Below, in pieces: positions 32,783 to 40,349 of a stretch of DNA of 53,732 nucleotides. A program made the translations under genes and the position numbers. The number at the start of each line of letters is the position of its first letter. Position 1 is the stretch's first letter. The notes beneath the pieces are model-generated. The model saw only the letters and a list, made by a program, of their open reading frames with translations, searched no databases and was not told the DNA's origin. The DNA comes from Oscillospiraceae bacterium (GTDB lineage: Bacteria > Bacillota_A > Clostridia > Oscillospirales > Ruminococcaceae), in the NCBI GenBank assembly GCA_017829075.1, contig JAGAJA010000053.1:1-53732 (forward strand), read 5' to 3'.

Positions 32783-33602
32783 GGATATCCTTTATCGCCT
32801 GAGTTACCAGCTTTCTGAACAGCGGCGCGGCGCGGTCGGCGGTTTCCTGAACCTCGGCATGGGTGAGGGGATTTGCGGAGATGCCTGCGGCAAGGTTGCT
32901 TATGCAGGAGATACCGCATATCTCCATTCCCGCGTGGCGCGCAGCTATCGCTTCTATCGCGGTGGACATTCCCACTGCGTCTGCGCCAAGACGTTCGTAT
33001 GCGCGAATTTCAGAGGGAGTTTCGTACTGCGGACCGGTGGTCTGGAGATACACTCCCTTTCGCAGGGAAACTCCGGCGGTGACTGCGGCATTTTCGATTA
33101 TCTTCCGCAGACGGCGGCTGTAAACCTCCGACATATCAGGGAAGCGAACTCCCAGCTCCTCAATATTTTCACCGATAAGCGGGGAGGGAACAGCCATTGA
33201 AATGTGGTCGGTGATAAGCATGAAATCCCCGGCGTTGAAGCTGCGGTTTATGCCCCCGGCAGCGTTGGTGAGGAACAGAGTTTTCGCGCCCATGAGCTTC
33301 ATCAGCCGGATAGGGAGCACTACGTCCTGCGGCTTGTAGCCCTCGTAATAATGCACTCTGCCCTGCATTGCGACTATCGGAACTCCTCCGGCATAGCCGA
33401 AAACAAATCTGCCCTTGTGACCCGGAACCGTAGACACCGGGAAGCCCTCGATATCGTGATAATCCAGAGTCTCCACGACCTCCATAGTATCGGCGTAGTC
33501 GCCAAGCCCGCTGCCTAAAATCAGAGCAAGCTCCGGCTTGAAGGATATCTTCTTCTGCACACAGTCGAAGCATTTCATCAGCTTTTCGTAGGTTTCGTTC
33601 AT
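32769..33602 (-). CDS. punA: Purine nucleoside phosphorylase
   Basis: Cleaves purine nucleosides with phosphate to free base and ribose-1-phosphate. It belongs to the trimeric PNP/MTAP family, 277 residues. Motifs: LILGSGLGDYAD (phosphate site), VPGHKGRFV, MQGRVHYYEGY, LTNAAGGIN and the base-site GADAVGMSTAIEAIAA with the late NLAAGIS. It overlaps the previous gene by 4 bp. Together with ahcY two genes upstream it completes a route from S-adenosylhomocysteine to salvageable base, though this family usually prefers inosine and guanosine. Confidence 0.95.
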   Translation of the reverse strand: MNETYEKLMKCFDCVQKKISFKPELALILGSGLGDYADTMEVVETLDYHDIEGFPVSTVPGHKGRFVFGYAGGVPIVAMQGRVHYYEGYKPQDVVLPIRLMKLMGAKTLFLTNAAGGINRSFNAGDFMLITDHISMAVPSPLIGENIEELGVRFPDMSEVYSRRLRKIIENAAVTAGVSLRKGVYLQTTGPQYETPSEIRAYERLGADAVGMSTAIEAIAARHAGMEICGISCISNLAAGISANPLTHAEVQETADRAAPLFRKLVTQAIKDIHAAG

Positions 33603-34201
33603 TTTGTACCTCCCTCATTTTTCTTCTTGAATATCTCAAGCTCCACGTCCAGAAGCTGCGACATGGCAACTGCGGCGGCGGAGCGTTTTTCGTCGGAATT
33701 CTCCCACAGCGGCGGGTACAGGCTCACGCCCTTGTCAACAGGGATCTCGCTGAACAGAAGTCCGGGGCATTCCTTGCAGTAATCACGATAGAACAGCTCG
33801 AAATCCTCACGGCAGCACAGCCAGTCCAGAAATTCGCCGTAATCCCCGCCGAATTCCTCGATCTTCAGCTCGTCCGGCATGAAATAGAGCATCATGCTGT
33901 CCTTGTCAAGACCGAATATCCCGCCGAATATGTCCTCGGCGACTGCGGTAAATCCTAATTCGGAAAGCTGCTTGTTTTTCTCGAAGAAATCCAGCGTTCC
34001 GCTGCCGTACAGTCGCAGTATCCCGTTTACCGAAACCCCGCCTGTTCCTGCGAGAACTGCGGCAAGGGGAGAGATATCGCTACCGGTGTTCTGGGACATC
34101 AGCCGTTTCGCCTTGCTTTCCTCCGGCGGGAGTACCTCGATATCGCAGCCGGAGCTTTCAAACATGGAATTTATGCGGTTTATCTGCTCCTCAAACGTCA
34201 T
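33599..34201 (-). CDS. DUF2625-like protein
   Basis: A 200-residue cytosolic protein. The central part (about 45-150) follows the DUF2625 pattern: a TGGVSVNGILRLYGSG block, EDIFGGIFGLDKDSMMLYFMPDELK, then FLDWLCCREDFELFYRDY. The biochemical role of the family is unknown. It lies six bases after ahcY and overlaps punA by 4 bp, so it is part of this operon and may be linked to purine or methyl-cycle metabolism. Confidence 0.75.
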   Translation of the reverse strand: MTFEEQINRINSMFESSGCDIEVLPPEESKAKRLMSQNTGSDISPLAAVLAGTGGVSVNGILRLYGSGTLDFFEKNKQLSELGFTAVAEDIFGGIFGLDKDSMMLYFMPDELKIEEFGGDYGEFLDWLCCREDFELFYRDYCKECPGLLFSEIPVDKGVSLYPPLWENSDEKRSAAAVAMSQLLDVELEIFKKKNEGGTK

Positions 34202-34207
34202 GCGGAA

Positions 34208-35464
34208 TCAGACCTCCCAGCTTCCGAGGTACTTTTCCTGCTCCGGAGTGAGCTTGTCGATCTCAATGCCCCAGTAGCTGATCTTACGCATGGCAACCTC
34301 GCGGTCTATCTCCTTAGGCACGTTTACTGTCATTGCTCCACTGGACTTCACAGCCGCGCTGTTCTGCGCGATGTACTTTGCGGAGAGTGCCTGAATAGCG
34401 AAGCTCATATCCATGATTTCGGCGGGGTGTCCGTCGCCCGCCGCAAGGTTCACAAGTCTGCCCTCGGCGATAACGAAAATGGTGTTGCCGTTTTTCAGCT
34501 TGTAGCCCATGATGTTATTCCGTGCGAGATAGCTGTCCTTGGCGATCTCACGGAGCTTTGCCATGTTTACTTCAACGTCGAAGTGACCCGCATTGCAACA
34601 GATTGCGCCGTCCTTCATGTTAAGGAACGCTTCCTCGCCGATAACGTCCGCGCAGCCGGTAACAGTAACGAAGAAATCACCAACCTTTGCAGCCTCGCGC
34701 ATGGGCATTACCTTGAAGCCGTCCATAACTGCTTCCATTGCCTTTATCGGGTCGATCTCGGTAACGATAACGTCCGCGCCGAGTCCCTTTGCACGCATTG
34801 CAACGCCCTTGCCGCACCAGCCGTAGCCTGCGACAACAACATTCTTGCCTGCGACAATGAGGTTGGTTGTACGGTTGATGCCGTCCCAAACGGACTGTCC
34901 AGTGCCGTAGCGGTTGTCAAACAGATGCTTGCAGTCCGCGTCATTCACCAGCACCATTGGAAATTTCAGAGCGCCGTCCTTGTCCATTGCTTTCAGACGG
35001 ATAATGCCGGTGGTGGTTTCCTCACAGCCTCCGAGTACCTCCGGGATAAGCTCCGGGTACTCGTTGTGAATGAGGTTCACAAGGTCGCCGCCGTCGTCAA
35101 TGATCACGTTGGGACGAGCCTTGATAACCTGCGAGATATGGCGGTGGTATTCCTCGTCGGTGGCGTTGTACCAAGCGAATACATTCAGTCCGTCATGCAC
35201 AAGTGCTGCCGCAACATCGTCCTGAGTTGACAAGGGATTGCTTCCGGTGACGTACATTTCAGCGCCGCCAGCCGCGAGGACTTTGCAGAGATATGCGGTC
35301 TTTGCCTCCAGATGAACTGAAAGCGCTACGCGAAGTCCCGCAAAGGGCTTTTCCTCAGCAAATTCCTTTTCAATGCCGTTAAGCAGCGGCATATTGCGCT
35401 TTACCCACGCGATTTTGCGTGCGCCGCTTTCCCAGAGGTCGGGGTTCCTGATTTCGTTTGACAT
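34208..35464 (-). CDS. ahcY: Adenosylhomocysteinase
   Basis: Splits S-adenosylhomocysteine into adenosine and homocysteine, relieving product inhibition of methyltransferases. The 418-residue protein shows SVHLEAKTAYL near the N-terminus, a DDGGDLV segment, the NAD site VVAGYGWCGKGVAMRAKG near residue 215 and CNAGHFDVE. The C-terminus is the short prokaryotic form lacking the PFKPxxYRY tail of eukaryotic enzymes. ATTCTCC-complementary GGAGAAT lies upstream of ATG 35464. It is part of a long minus-strand run. Confidence 0.97.
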   Translation of the reverse strand: MSNEIRNPDLWESGARKIAWVKRNMPLLNGIEKEFAEEKPFAGLRVALSVHLEAKTAYLCKVLAAGGAEMYVTGSNPLSTQDDVAAALVHDGLNVFAWYNATDEEYHRHISQVIKARPNVIIDDGGDLVNLIHNEYPELIPEVLGGCEETTTGIIRLKAMDKDGALKFPMVLVNDADCKHLFDNRYGTGQSVWDGINRTTNLIVAGKNVVVAGYGWCGKGVAMRAKGLGADVIVTEIDPIKAMEAVMDGFKVMPMREAAKVGDFFVTVTGCADVIGEEAFLNMKDGAICCNAGHFDVEVNMAKLREIAKDSYLARNNIMGYKLKNGNTIFVIAEGRLVNLAAGDGHPAEIMDMSFAIQALSAKYIAQNSAAVKSSGAMTVNVPKEIDREVAMRKISYWGIEIDKLTPEQEKYLGSWEV

Positions 35465-35510
35465 TTTTATTCTCCTTTGTTTTTTTTATTACATACTTAA
35501 TTGATGGCTT

Positions 35511-36002
35511 TCATAGGACTTCGGCAAAAATGCCGCAGGCTATCCTTTTTCCGGAATTTCCGGCGGGCTGGGAGTTAAAGTCGTCCGGCATATAGTGAAG
35601 CAATATCGGCTTTCCGGAATAGTCTGATATCTGCGCCTTTCCGAGGAACACCTGCATTGCAGCGTAGCCGGTGCTGTCGGAAATAATCGGCGGCAGATCC
35701 CCGGCGTGATAGGGGTGACGTCCGCACCATGTTCCCTCAGGACAGAGGCTCAGATGACCTCCCGCTTCCTTGAACGGCTCTTTTTCGTCTGTGGCTCCGC
35801 AGATAATACCTTCGTGAACATGGAAACCGAATACCCTGTCCGGTGGCAGACCGTTGAATTCCGCCTGCAAATACAGCGCTCCGTCCAGCCAGTAGGCGTG
35901 TATCAGCCCCTCAAGCTTTGGAAAATCTGCGCTTCCGTGAAGCTCTCCCATAAGCGCGGAACGCTCCGCGCCCATATATGAAAATTGGTTTACCTGCTGC
36001 AT
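35511..36002 (-). CDS. Cu/Zn superoxide dismutase-like protein without signal peptide
   Basis: A 163-residue protein of the SodC family. Metal ligands appear conserved: FHVHEG (two His) and CG, GGHLS, HPYHAGDLP, and the late LHYMPDDFNSQPAGNSG with the copper His and active-site region ending RIACGIF. Typical bacterial SodC is exported, but this protein has no signal peptide. It could be a cytosolic stress or metal-binding protein. It lies 46 bp upstream of ahcY on the same strand. Confidence 0.83.
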   Translation of the reverse strand: MQQVNQFSYMGAERSALMGELHGSADFPKLEGLIHAYWLDGALYLQAEFNGLPPDRVFGFHVHEGIICGATDEKEPFKEAGGHLSLCPEGTWCGRHPYHAGDLPPIISDSTGYAAMQVFLGKAQISDYSGKPILLHYMPDDFNSQPAGNSGKRIACGIFAEVL

Positions 36003-36056
36003 TATACTGCACCTTCCTTTCAGGAAAGTATATGCAGCAGCGGGGCGAAATAGGAT

Positions 36057-36686
36057 TTATGCCTGAGCTGCCAGGGAATTAAGCAGCCTTACAAGCTCCT
36101 CCTCAAGACAACTGTAAAACAGCGTGAACAGGATATCCGCACTGCCCAGCAGGAATACGTTCTTGTTGGTGATCGAAGCGAGGGTCGGTACATAGGTATA
36201 TATGTAGCCCTTGTACCATTCTGCGTCATAAGCCGGGACAGGCTTTCCGGACTTCACCATGCGACGTATTTCCTCGAAATCGTCGGTGATCACGTTGTCG
36301 TAGTTCCCAGCGCCCTTTGCAATCACCATATCGTAAATCGCCTTTATCTGCTTGTCGCTGAGGGTTCCGCCGGCGGTTTTTACGTTTTTGAGGGTGGGAA
36401 GCCTTACCGCGAAGGAATAAACCATAAGAGAGAGCACCCGCTCATATTCCGGGGTGTTCATCTCGGCGCACCGCTCCTTGTCAAGCTTTATCCCGGTATT
36501 GTAAAGACAGGTGGTGTCTGAGATATTGTTCAGCGCGATCTTGAAGATATCCTTTATATTGATGTTGTAGAAATCCTTGTCGGCGATCATATAGATATAC
36601 TTCACCGCGTTGAAAAGTGACACTCCCGCCTTTACCACTGTATCGGAGATCATGGTGCAGGCTGTTCTTTCGCTGATAAATTCCAT
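36057..36686 (-). CDS. Hypothetical protein downstream of a two-component system
   Basis: A 209-residue protein I do not recognise. It is mostly helical, with several moderately hydrophobic stretches (AGVSLFNAVKYIYMIAD, NKNVFLLGSADILFTLFYSCLEEELV) but no clear membrane span. AGGTAA-type ribosome site precedes ATG 36686. It starts 16 bp after the histidine kinase gene, so it belongs to the same unit. Confidence 0.65.
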   Translation of the reverse strand: MEFISERTACTMISDTVVKAGVSLFNAVKYIYMIADKDFYNINIKDIFKIALNNISDTTCLYNTGIKLDKERCAEMNTPEYERVLSLMVYSFAVRLPTLKNVKTAGGTLSDKQIKAIYDMVIAKGAGNYDNVITDDFEEIRRMVKSGKPVPAYDAEWYKGYIYTYVPTLASITNKNVFLLGSADILFTLFYSCLEEELVRLLNSLAAQA

Positions 36687-36702
36687 ATTGTTTACCTCCC
36701 GT

Positions 36703-37818
36703 TTATTTGACCCTGTTTTCGTTGAGATGAAGCTGCGCTCGTTCGCCGTTCTGACCCAGCAGGTTTCCTCCGTCCGGGAGGATCACGGTGAACTCAGCAC
36801 CCTTTCCGAGGTCGCTTTTTACTCCTATTCTTCCGCCGCAAAGCTCCACTATCTTTTTCGCCAGCGGCAGTCCAAGACCGTTGCCCTTTGTTGCGTGGGA
36901 GCTGTCCGCCTGATAGAATTTTTCGAAGATATGCGGAAGTGACTGCTGCGGGATTCCAACTCCGCTGTCCCTGACGCGTATCGTTATAACTCCGGCGTTC
37001 CTGTGGCAGCTGACATAGATCCTTCCGCCCTCCGGGGTGAATTTCACCGCATTGTCGAACAGATTGTTCCAGACGTGCGCCAGCATTCTTTCGTCCCAGT
37101 AGAACTTCACCTCGTCAAGCTCCATTGAGAGATCTATGTTTTTCTCCGACCACTGCGGCTCTAACCTGAGCATACAGCTCCTCAGCTGCTCGTCAAGGGA
37201 GAACTCGGTTTTGCCGGAAACTATATCGCTGGTCTCAAGGCTGGTGAGCAGGAGAGTATTCGCGGACAGATCCGACAGATATTCGGTTTCCTCAAGGATT
37301 ATCTTTGAGAACTCCTTCTGCTGCTCCGGGGTGAGATTTCCATCGTAGAGCTGCCGGGCAAAGCCACGGATAGACACCAGCGGGGTCTTGAACTCATGCG
37401 AAAAGCTCGCGATGAAGTCCTTGTTGAACATGGCGGTGTTGTTAAGCTCTCTTGTCATTTCGTTGAATACCCCGATGAGGTCGGAAAGCTCCCGGACGGT
37501 GTGCTTTTCCGCCCAGCCTATATCCACCTGCGCGGAGTAGTCCCCGTCGGACACCTTTTTCGTAGCCTTGATAAGCTCCCCAAGCGGCTTCAGGAACATT
37601 CCCCCGGCGATGAAGGACAGCAGCGTACCTATTACGATGCTGCTTATAACGGCGGCAATGACCTCCTCTGTGTCGCTGTTGCCGTTGGACATCAGCATAT
37701 CAATGACTATTCTGCCGGTGAAGGTCAGCATATCCGCAGCGACTGTTATAATTAGTATCAGCAGGCTTAGCTTTACGCCAAGACGGTTCACCGGTGCTTT
37801 TAGCTTTTTGAGTTTCAT
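36703..37818 (-). CDS. Sensor histidine kinase
   Basis: A 371-residue membrane kinase with two membrane helices (about 15-35 and 55-75) enclosing a very short outer loop, then HAMP-like linker (FLKPLGELIKATKKVSDGDY), the phosphorylated His in FSHEFKTPL and the ATPase motifs NLFDNAVKF, DSGVGIP, FEKFYQAD and GNGLGLPLAKKI. The short extracellular loop suggests sensing within the membrane. Overlap of 4 bp with the response regulator gene shows they are a pair. Confidence 0.95.
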   Translation of the reverse strand: MKLKKLKAPVNRLGVKLSLLILIITVAADMLTFTGRIVIDMLMSNGNSDTEEVIAAVISSIVIGTLLSFIAGGMFLKPLGELIKATKKVSDGDYSAQVDIGWAEKHTVRELSDLIGVFNEMTRELNNTAMFNKDFIASFSHEFKTPLVSIRGFARQLYDGNLTPEQQKEFSKIILEETEYLSDLSANTLLLTSLETSDIVSGKTEFSLDEQLRSCMLRLEPQWSEKNIDLSMELDEVKFYWDERMLAHVWNNLFDNAVKFTPEGGRIYVSCHRNAGVITIRVRDSGVGIPQQSLPHIFEKFYQADSSHATKGNGLGLPLAKKIVELCGGRIGVKSDLGKGAEFTVILPDGGNLLGQNGERAQLHLNENRVK

Positions 37819-38495
37819 GTGCGCTCCTGTTTGACTGCCTTATAGCCCAGCCCCCGGACGGTGATTATCTGGAAGTCTTTGTTGTCTTTCAGGCGTTCCC
37901 GCAGGCGGTTGATATGAACGTCAACGGTGCGCGCCTCGCTTTCGCTGTCCATGCTCCAGAATTCCTCCATGAGCTGCGCCCGGGTAAAAGTCTTATTCGG
38001 GAAAGACAGCAGCTTGAACAGTATCTGGAATTCCTTTTTCGGAAGCTGAAATTCTGCCCCGTCCTGTATCACGGTAAAGGAATCGTAGATCAGCGTTGTG
38101 CCGCCGATGATGATTTTCTGTTCCTCGGAGATCTTCGCCCGGCGAAGAAGCGCGCGGACTCTCAGGATCATCTCCACCTCGTCCACAGGCTTCACCATGT
38201 AGTCGTCCGTGCCGAGGGTAAAGGACTTGCGAATGTCCTCGGCGCTGTCCCTTGCGGTGATTATCAGCACCGGGATATTGCTGCCGCCGGAGCGCATGGT
38301 TTTAAGGAATGTATAGCCGTCCATTGTCGGCATCATCAGGTCGAGAATAACAAGGTCGATGTGTGTGCTGTCCATAAGCTTCAACGCTTCTTCGCCGTCA
38401 CCGGCGGTATAGGGCTGATAGCCGTTTTTCTCCAGCGTATATTCGTACAGCCGCCTGATGTGCGCCTGATCGTCAACTACCAGAATGTTGAACAT
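37815..38495 (-). CDS. OmpR-family response regulator
   Basis: A 226-residue regulator partnered with the histidine kinase. The receiver domain has the acidic pair VVDDQ, the phospho-acceptor in LVILDLMMP, Thr in IITARDS and the Lys in YMVKPVD. The C-terminal winged helix carries FTRAQLMEEFW and RTVDVHINRLRERL. ATG 38495 has AAGGAG seven bases upstream; the longer in-frame reading lies in ispD and is not used. Target genes are unknown. Confidence 0.95.
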   Translation of the reverse strand: MFNILVVDDQAHIRRLYEYTLEKNGYQPYTAGDGEEALKLMDSTHIDLVILDLMMPTMDGYTFLKTMRSGGSNIPVLIITARDSAEDIRKSFTLGTDDYMVKPVDEVEMILRVRALLRRAKISEEQKIIIGGTTLIYDSFTVIQDGAEFQLPKKEFQILFKLLSFPNKTFTRAQLMEEFWSMDSESEARTVDVHINRLRERLKDNKDFQIITVRGLGYKAVKQERT

Positions 38496-38506
38496 ATATT
38501 CTCTCC

Positions 38507-39196
38507 TTATCCCTCTTTCTTGGTAACAGATTGCAATACCGCTTCGGCGATCGCCAGATCCTGCGGGCGGGTTATTTTCATGTTGCAGGCGGTGACGGGG
38601 GTTATGTGAACAGGTTCGCCGCAAAGTTCCAGCAGCGCGCTGTCGTCCGTAAGTGATTCGGCGCGGCTTCCCAGCTTTTCCATGCAGGAGATATACAGTT
38701 CTTTCCGGAACGCCTGCGGAGTCTGGGCGGCGAAAAGTGCGTTTCTGTCCGGGGTAGCTTCGATAATTCCGCTGCGGCACTGCTTTATCGTGTCCGTCAC
38801 CGGAGCGGCGGCGATAGCTCCGCCGTATTTCATTGCGTCATTCAGCACCCGGTCAATGTCCGTGGTGGTGATGAGCGGACGCGCTCCGTCGTGGATCGCG
38901 ATAAATCCGCAGTCATCGGAAACCTGCTCCAGCGCGTTTTTAACCGACAGGAAGCGGGTTGCTCCCCCGGCGGTCACGGCTTTCAGCTTGGATATGGAGT
39001 GTTCCCGGCACAAGTCGCGGTAACGCTGCTCCTCGCCTTGGGGTACGGCAAGGATTATCTCCGACACAAGGCTGGAATGCTGGAATGAAAGTGCGCTGCG
39101 GATAACAACGGGAATCCCGTCCAGCAGGGCAGTCTGCTTGTTGATGCCGTTCATTCTGGAGGCGCTGCCTCCGGCGAGAATTATTGCGGAAAACAT
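38507..39196 (-). CDS. ispD: 2-C-methyl-D-erythritol 4-phosphate cytidylyltransferase
   Basis: Third step of the MEP isoprenoid pathway, joining CTP to methylerythritol phosphate. The 229-residue protein has the nucleotide-binding start AIILAGGSASRMNGINKQ, the IAIHDGARPL motif and AAPVTDTIK, plus FAAQTPQAFR and TDDSALLE near the end. ATG 39196 has GGTGA six bases upstream; an in-frame ATG at 39208 abuts the pheA stop and lacks a ribosome site. The Gly-Gly-Ser-Ala loop is slightly unusual but within the family. An ispF gene is not adjacent. Confidence 0.93.
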   Translation of the reverse strand: MFSAIILAGGSASRMNGINKQTALLDGIPVVIRSALSFQHSSLVSEIILAVPQGEEQRYRDLCREHSISKLKAVTAGGATRFLSVKNALEQVSDDCGFIAIHDGARPLITTTDIDRVLNDAMKYGGAIAAAPVTDTIKQCRSGIIEATPDRNALFAAQTPQAFRKELYISCMEKLGSRAESLTDDSALLELCGEPVHITPVTACNMKITRPQDLAIAEAVLQSVTKKEG

Positions 39197-39210
39197 GACT
39201 TCACCCATGA

Positions 39211-40344
39211 TCAGTCGCAGGAAAGGAAGTTTCCGTGCAGACGGAAATAGCTGTACTCGGTTTCAAAGTTGTTCAGCAGGCGCAGTACCACCGGCTGGTC
39301 GATGTTCCCGGAAAATTCCAGATAGAACATTACCTCGTTGCTGCCGTGGCGGAATTCCAGCGGGAGCGGCTTGCTCTGTATCTTTGTGAGATCAAGCTCG
39401 TTCACCGCGAACTTAGTCAGCATACGGTAAAGAGAGCCGGAGATATGCGGCAGCGAAACTGAAACCGCGACAGTATCCGCTCCGTCGTACACTTCAATCT
39501 CCTTTGAGATACAGATAAATCGAGTGGCGTTGTTCGGGTCGGCGGCTATCGCCGGATTTACAATATCCAGCCCGTGCATTTCGGCGCATTCCCTTGAACA
39601 GATGCAGCCAAGCTCACTGCTGCGATTCTCGGCGACCATATGCGCTGCCATTGCGTTATTGGCGTAGGGTATAACGGTAAGCTCCGGACGGGAGCTGATA
39701 TATTCATCGCACTGGCGTATTGCCTGCTCATGTCCGAAAAGAATGCGGATATCCTGCTCTTTTACGCCGTGCTTTGCGGCGAGAACGTGGGTGCAGGGAA
39801 CGGTTACGGTGCGGTTGATGTAGACGCTGTGCTTTTCAAGAAGCTCCATGTTGGCGGTGACTTCTCCGGCGGTGCTGTTTTCCACCGGGATAACTCCGTA
39901 GTCAGCCTCGCCCTTTTCCACTGCCTCGAAAACCTCGGCGAAGCTTGCGTGGAAGCTGATATTCCCGTGAGAGAACAGCCTTTGCGCCGCCGCATGACCG
40001 TAGGCTCCGGCGATACCCTGAACTGCTACTTTGGGGTCTGTTTTGATCTCAGTTGCGTGAGGTATCTCCACTGCCGGGGTGATCGCGTTGTTCTGGCGGC
40101 ATTTGGAGATATCCATGATATTGGTAAACAGGAACTCCGCGGAGCTTTTCAGCTCCTCCGGGGAGCGGTCGCGGACGGAGCGGATTATCTGCTTTTCCCG
40201 TTCGCTCTGGAACACCACCATGTTGTGCGCAGCCTTATACTGAGCCACCTGACAGGTGAGATCCATTCGCTCCTTGAACAGATCCAGAAGCTGGTCGTCT
40301 ATTACGTCAATATTTTTTCTGATCTCGCTTAAGTCAAGCTCCAT
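39211..40344 (-). CDS. pheA: Chorismate mutase/prephenate dehydratase (P-protein)
   Basis: Bifunctional enzyme of phenylalanine synthesis. Residues 1-85 are an AroQ chorismate mutase (LSEIRKNIDVIDDQLLDLFKERM). Residues 105-280 are the dehydratase with IAGAYGHAAAQRLF, the VIPVENSTAGEV motif and NATRFICIS. The rest is a short ACT-like regulatory domain (PHISGSLYRML), which in the family gives feedback inhibition by Phe. Length 377 is standard. It lies five bases after the pseudokinase gene. Confidence 0.95.
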   Translation of the reverse strand: MELDLSEIRKNIDVIDDQLLDLFKERMDLTCQVAQYKAAHNMVVFQSEREKQIIRSVRDRSPEELKSSAEFLFTNIMDISKCRQNNAITPAVEIPHATEIKTDPKVAVQGIAGAYGHAAAQRLFSHGNISFHASFAEVFEAVEKGEADYGVIPVENSTAGEVTANMELLEKHSVYINRTVTVPCTHVLAAKHGVKEQDIRILFGHEQAIRQCDEYISSRPELTVIPYANNAMAAHMVAENRSSELGCICSRECAEMHGLDIVNPAIAADPNNATRFICISKEIEVYDGADTVAVSVSLPHISGSLYRMLTKFAVNELDLTKIQSKPLPLEFRHGSNEVMFYLEFSGNIDQPVVLRLLNNFETEYSYFRLHGNFLSCD

Positions 40345-40349
40345 TTGAG

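Noticed and set aside
34427..35230. 267-residue plus-strand frame opposite ahcY
   Set aside because: Shadow of ahcY; Cys/Val/His-rich translation typical of a reversed frame.
38496..38780. N-terminal extension of the response regulator
   Set aside because: It overlaps ispD and has no similarity to receiver domains; a good ribosome site supports ATG 38495.
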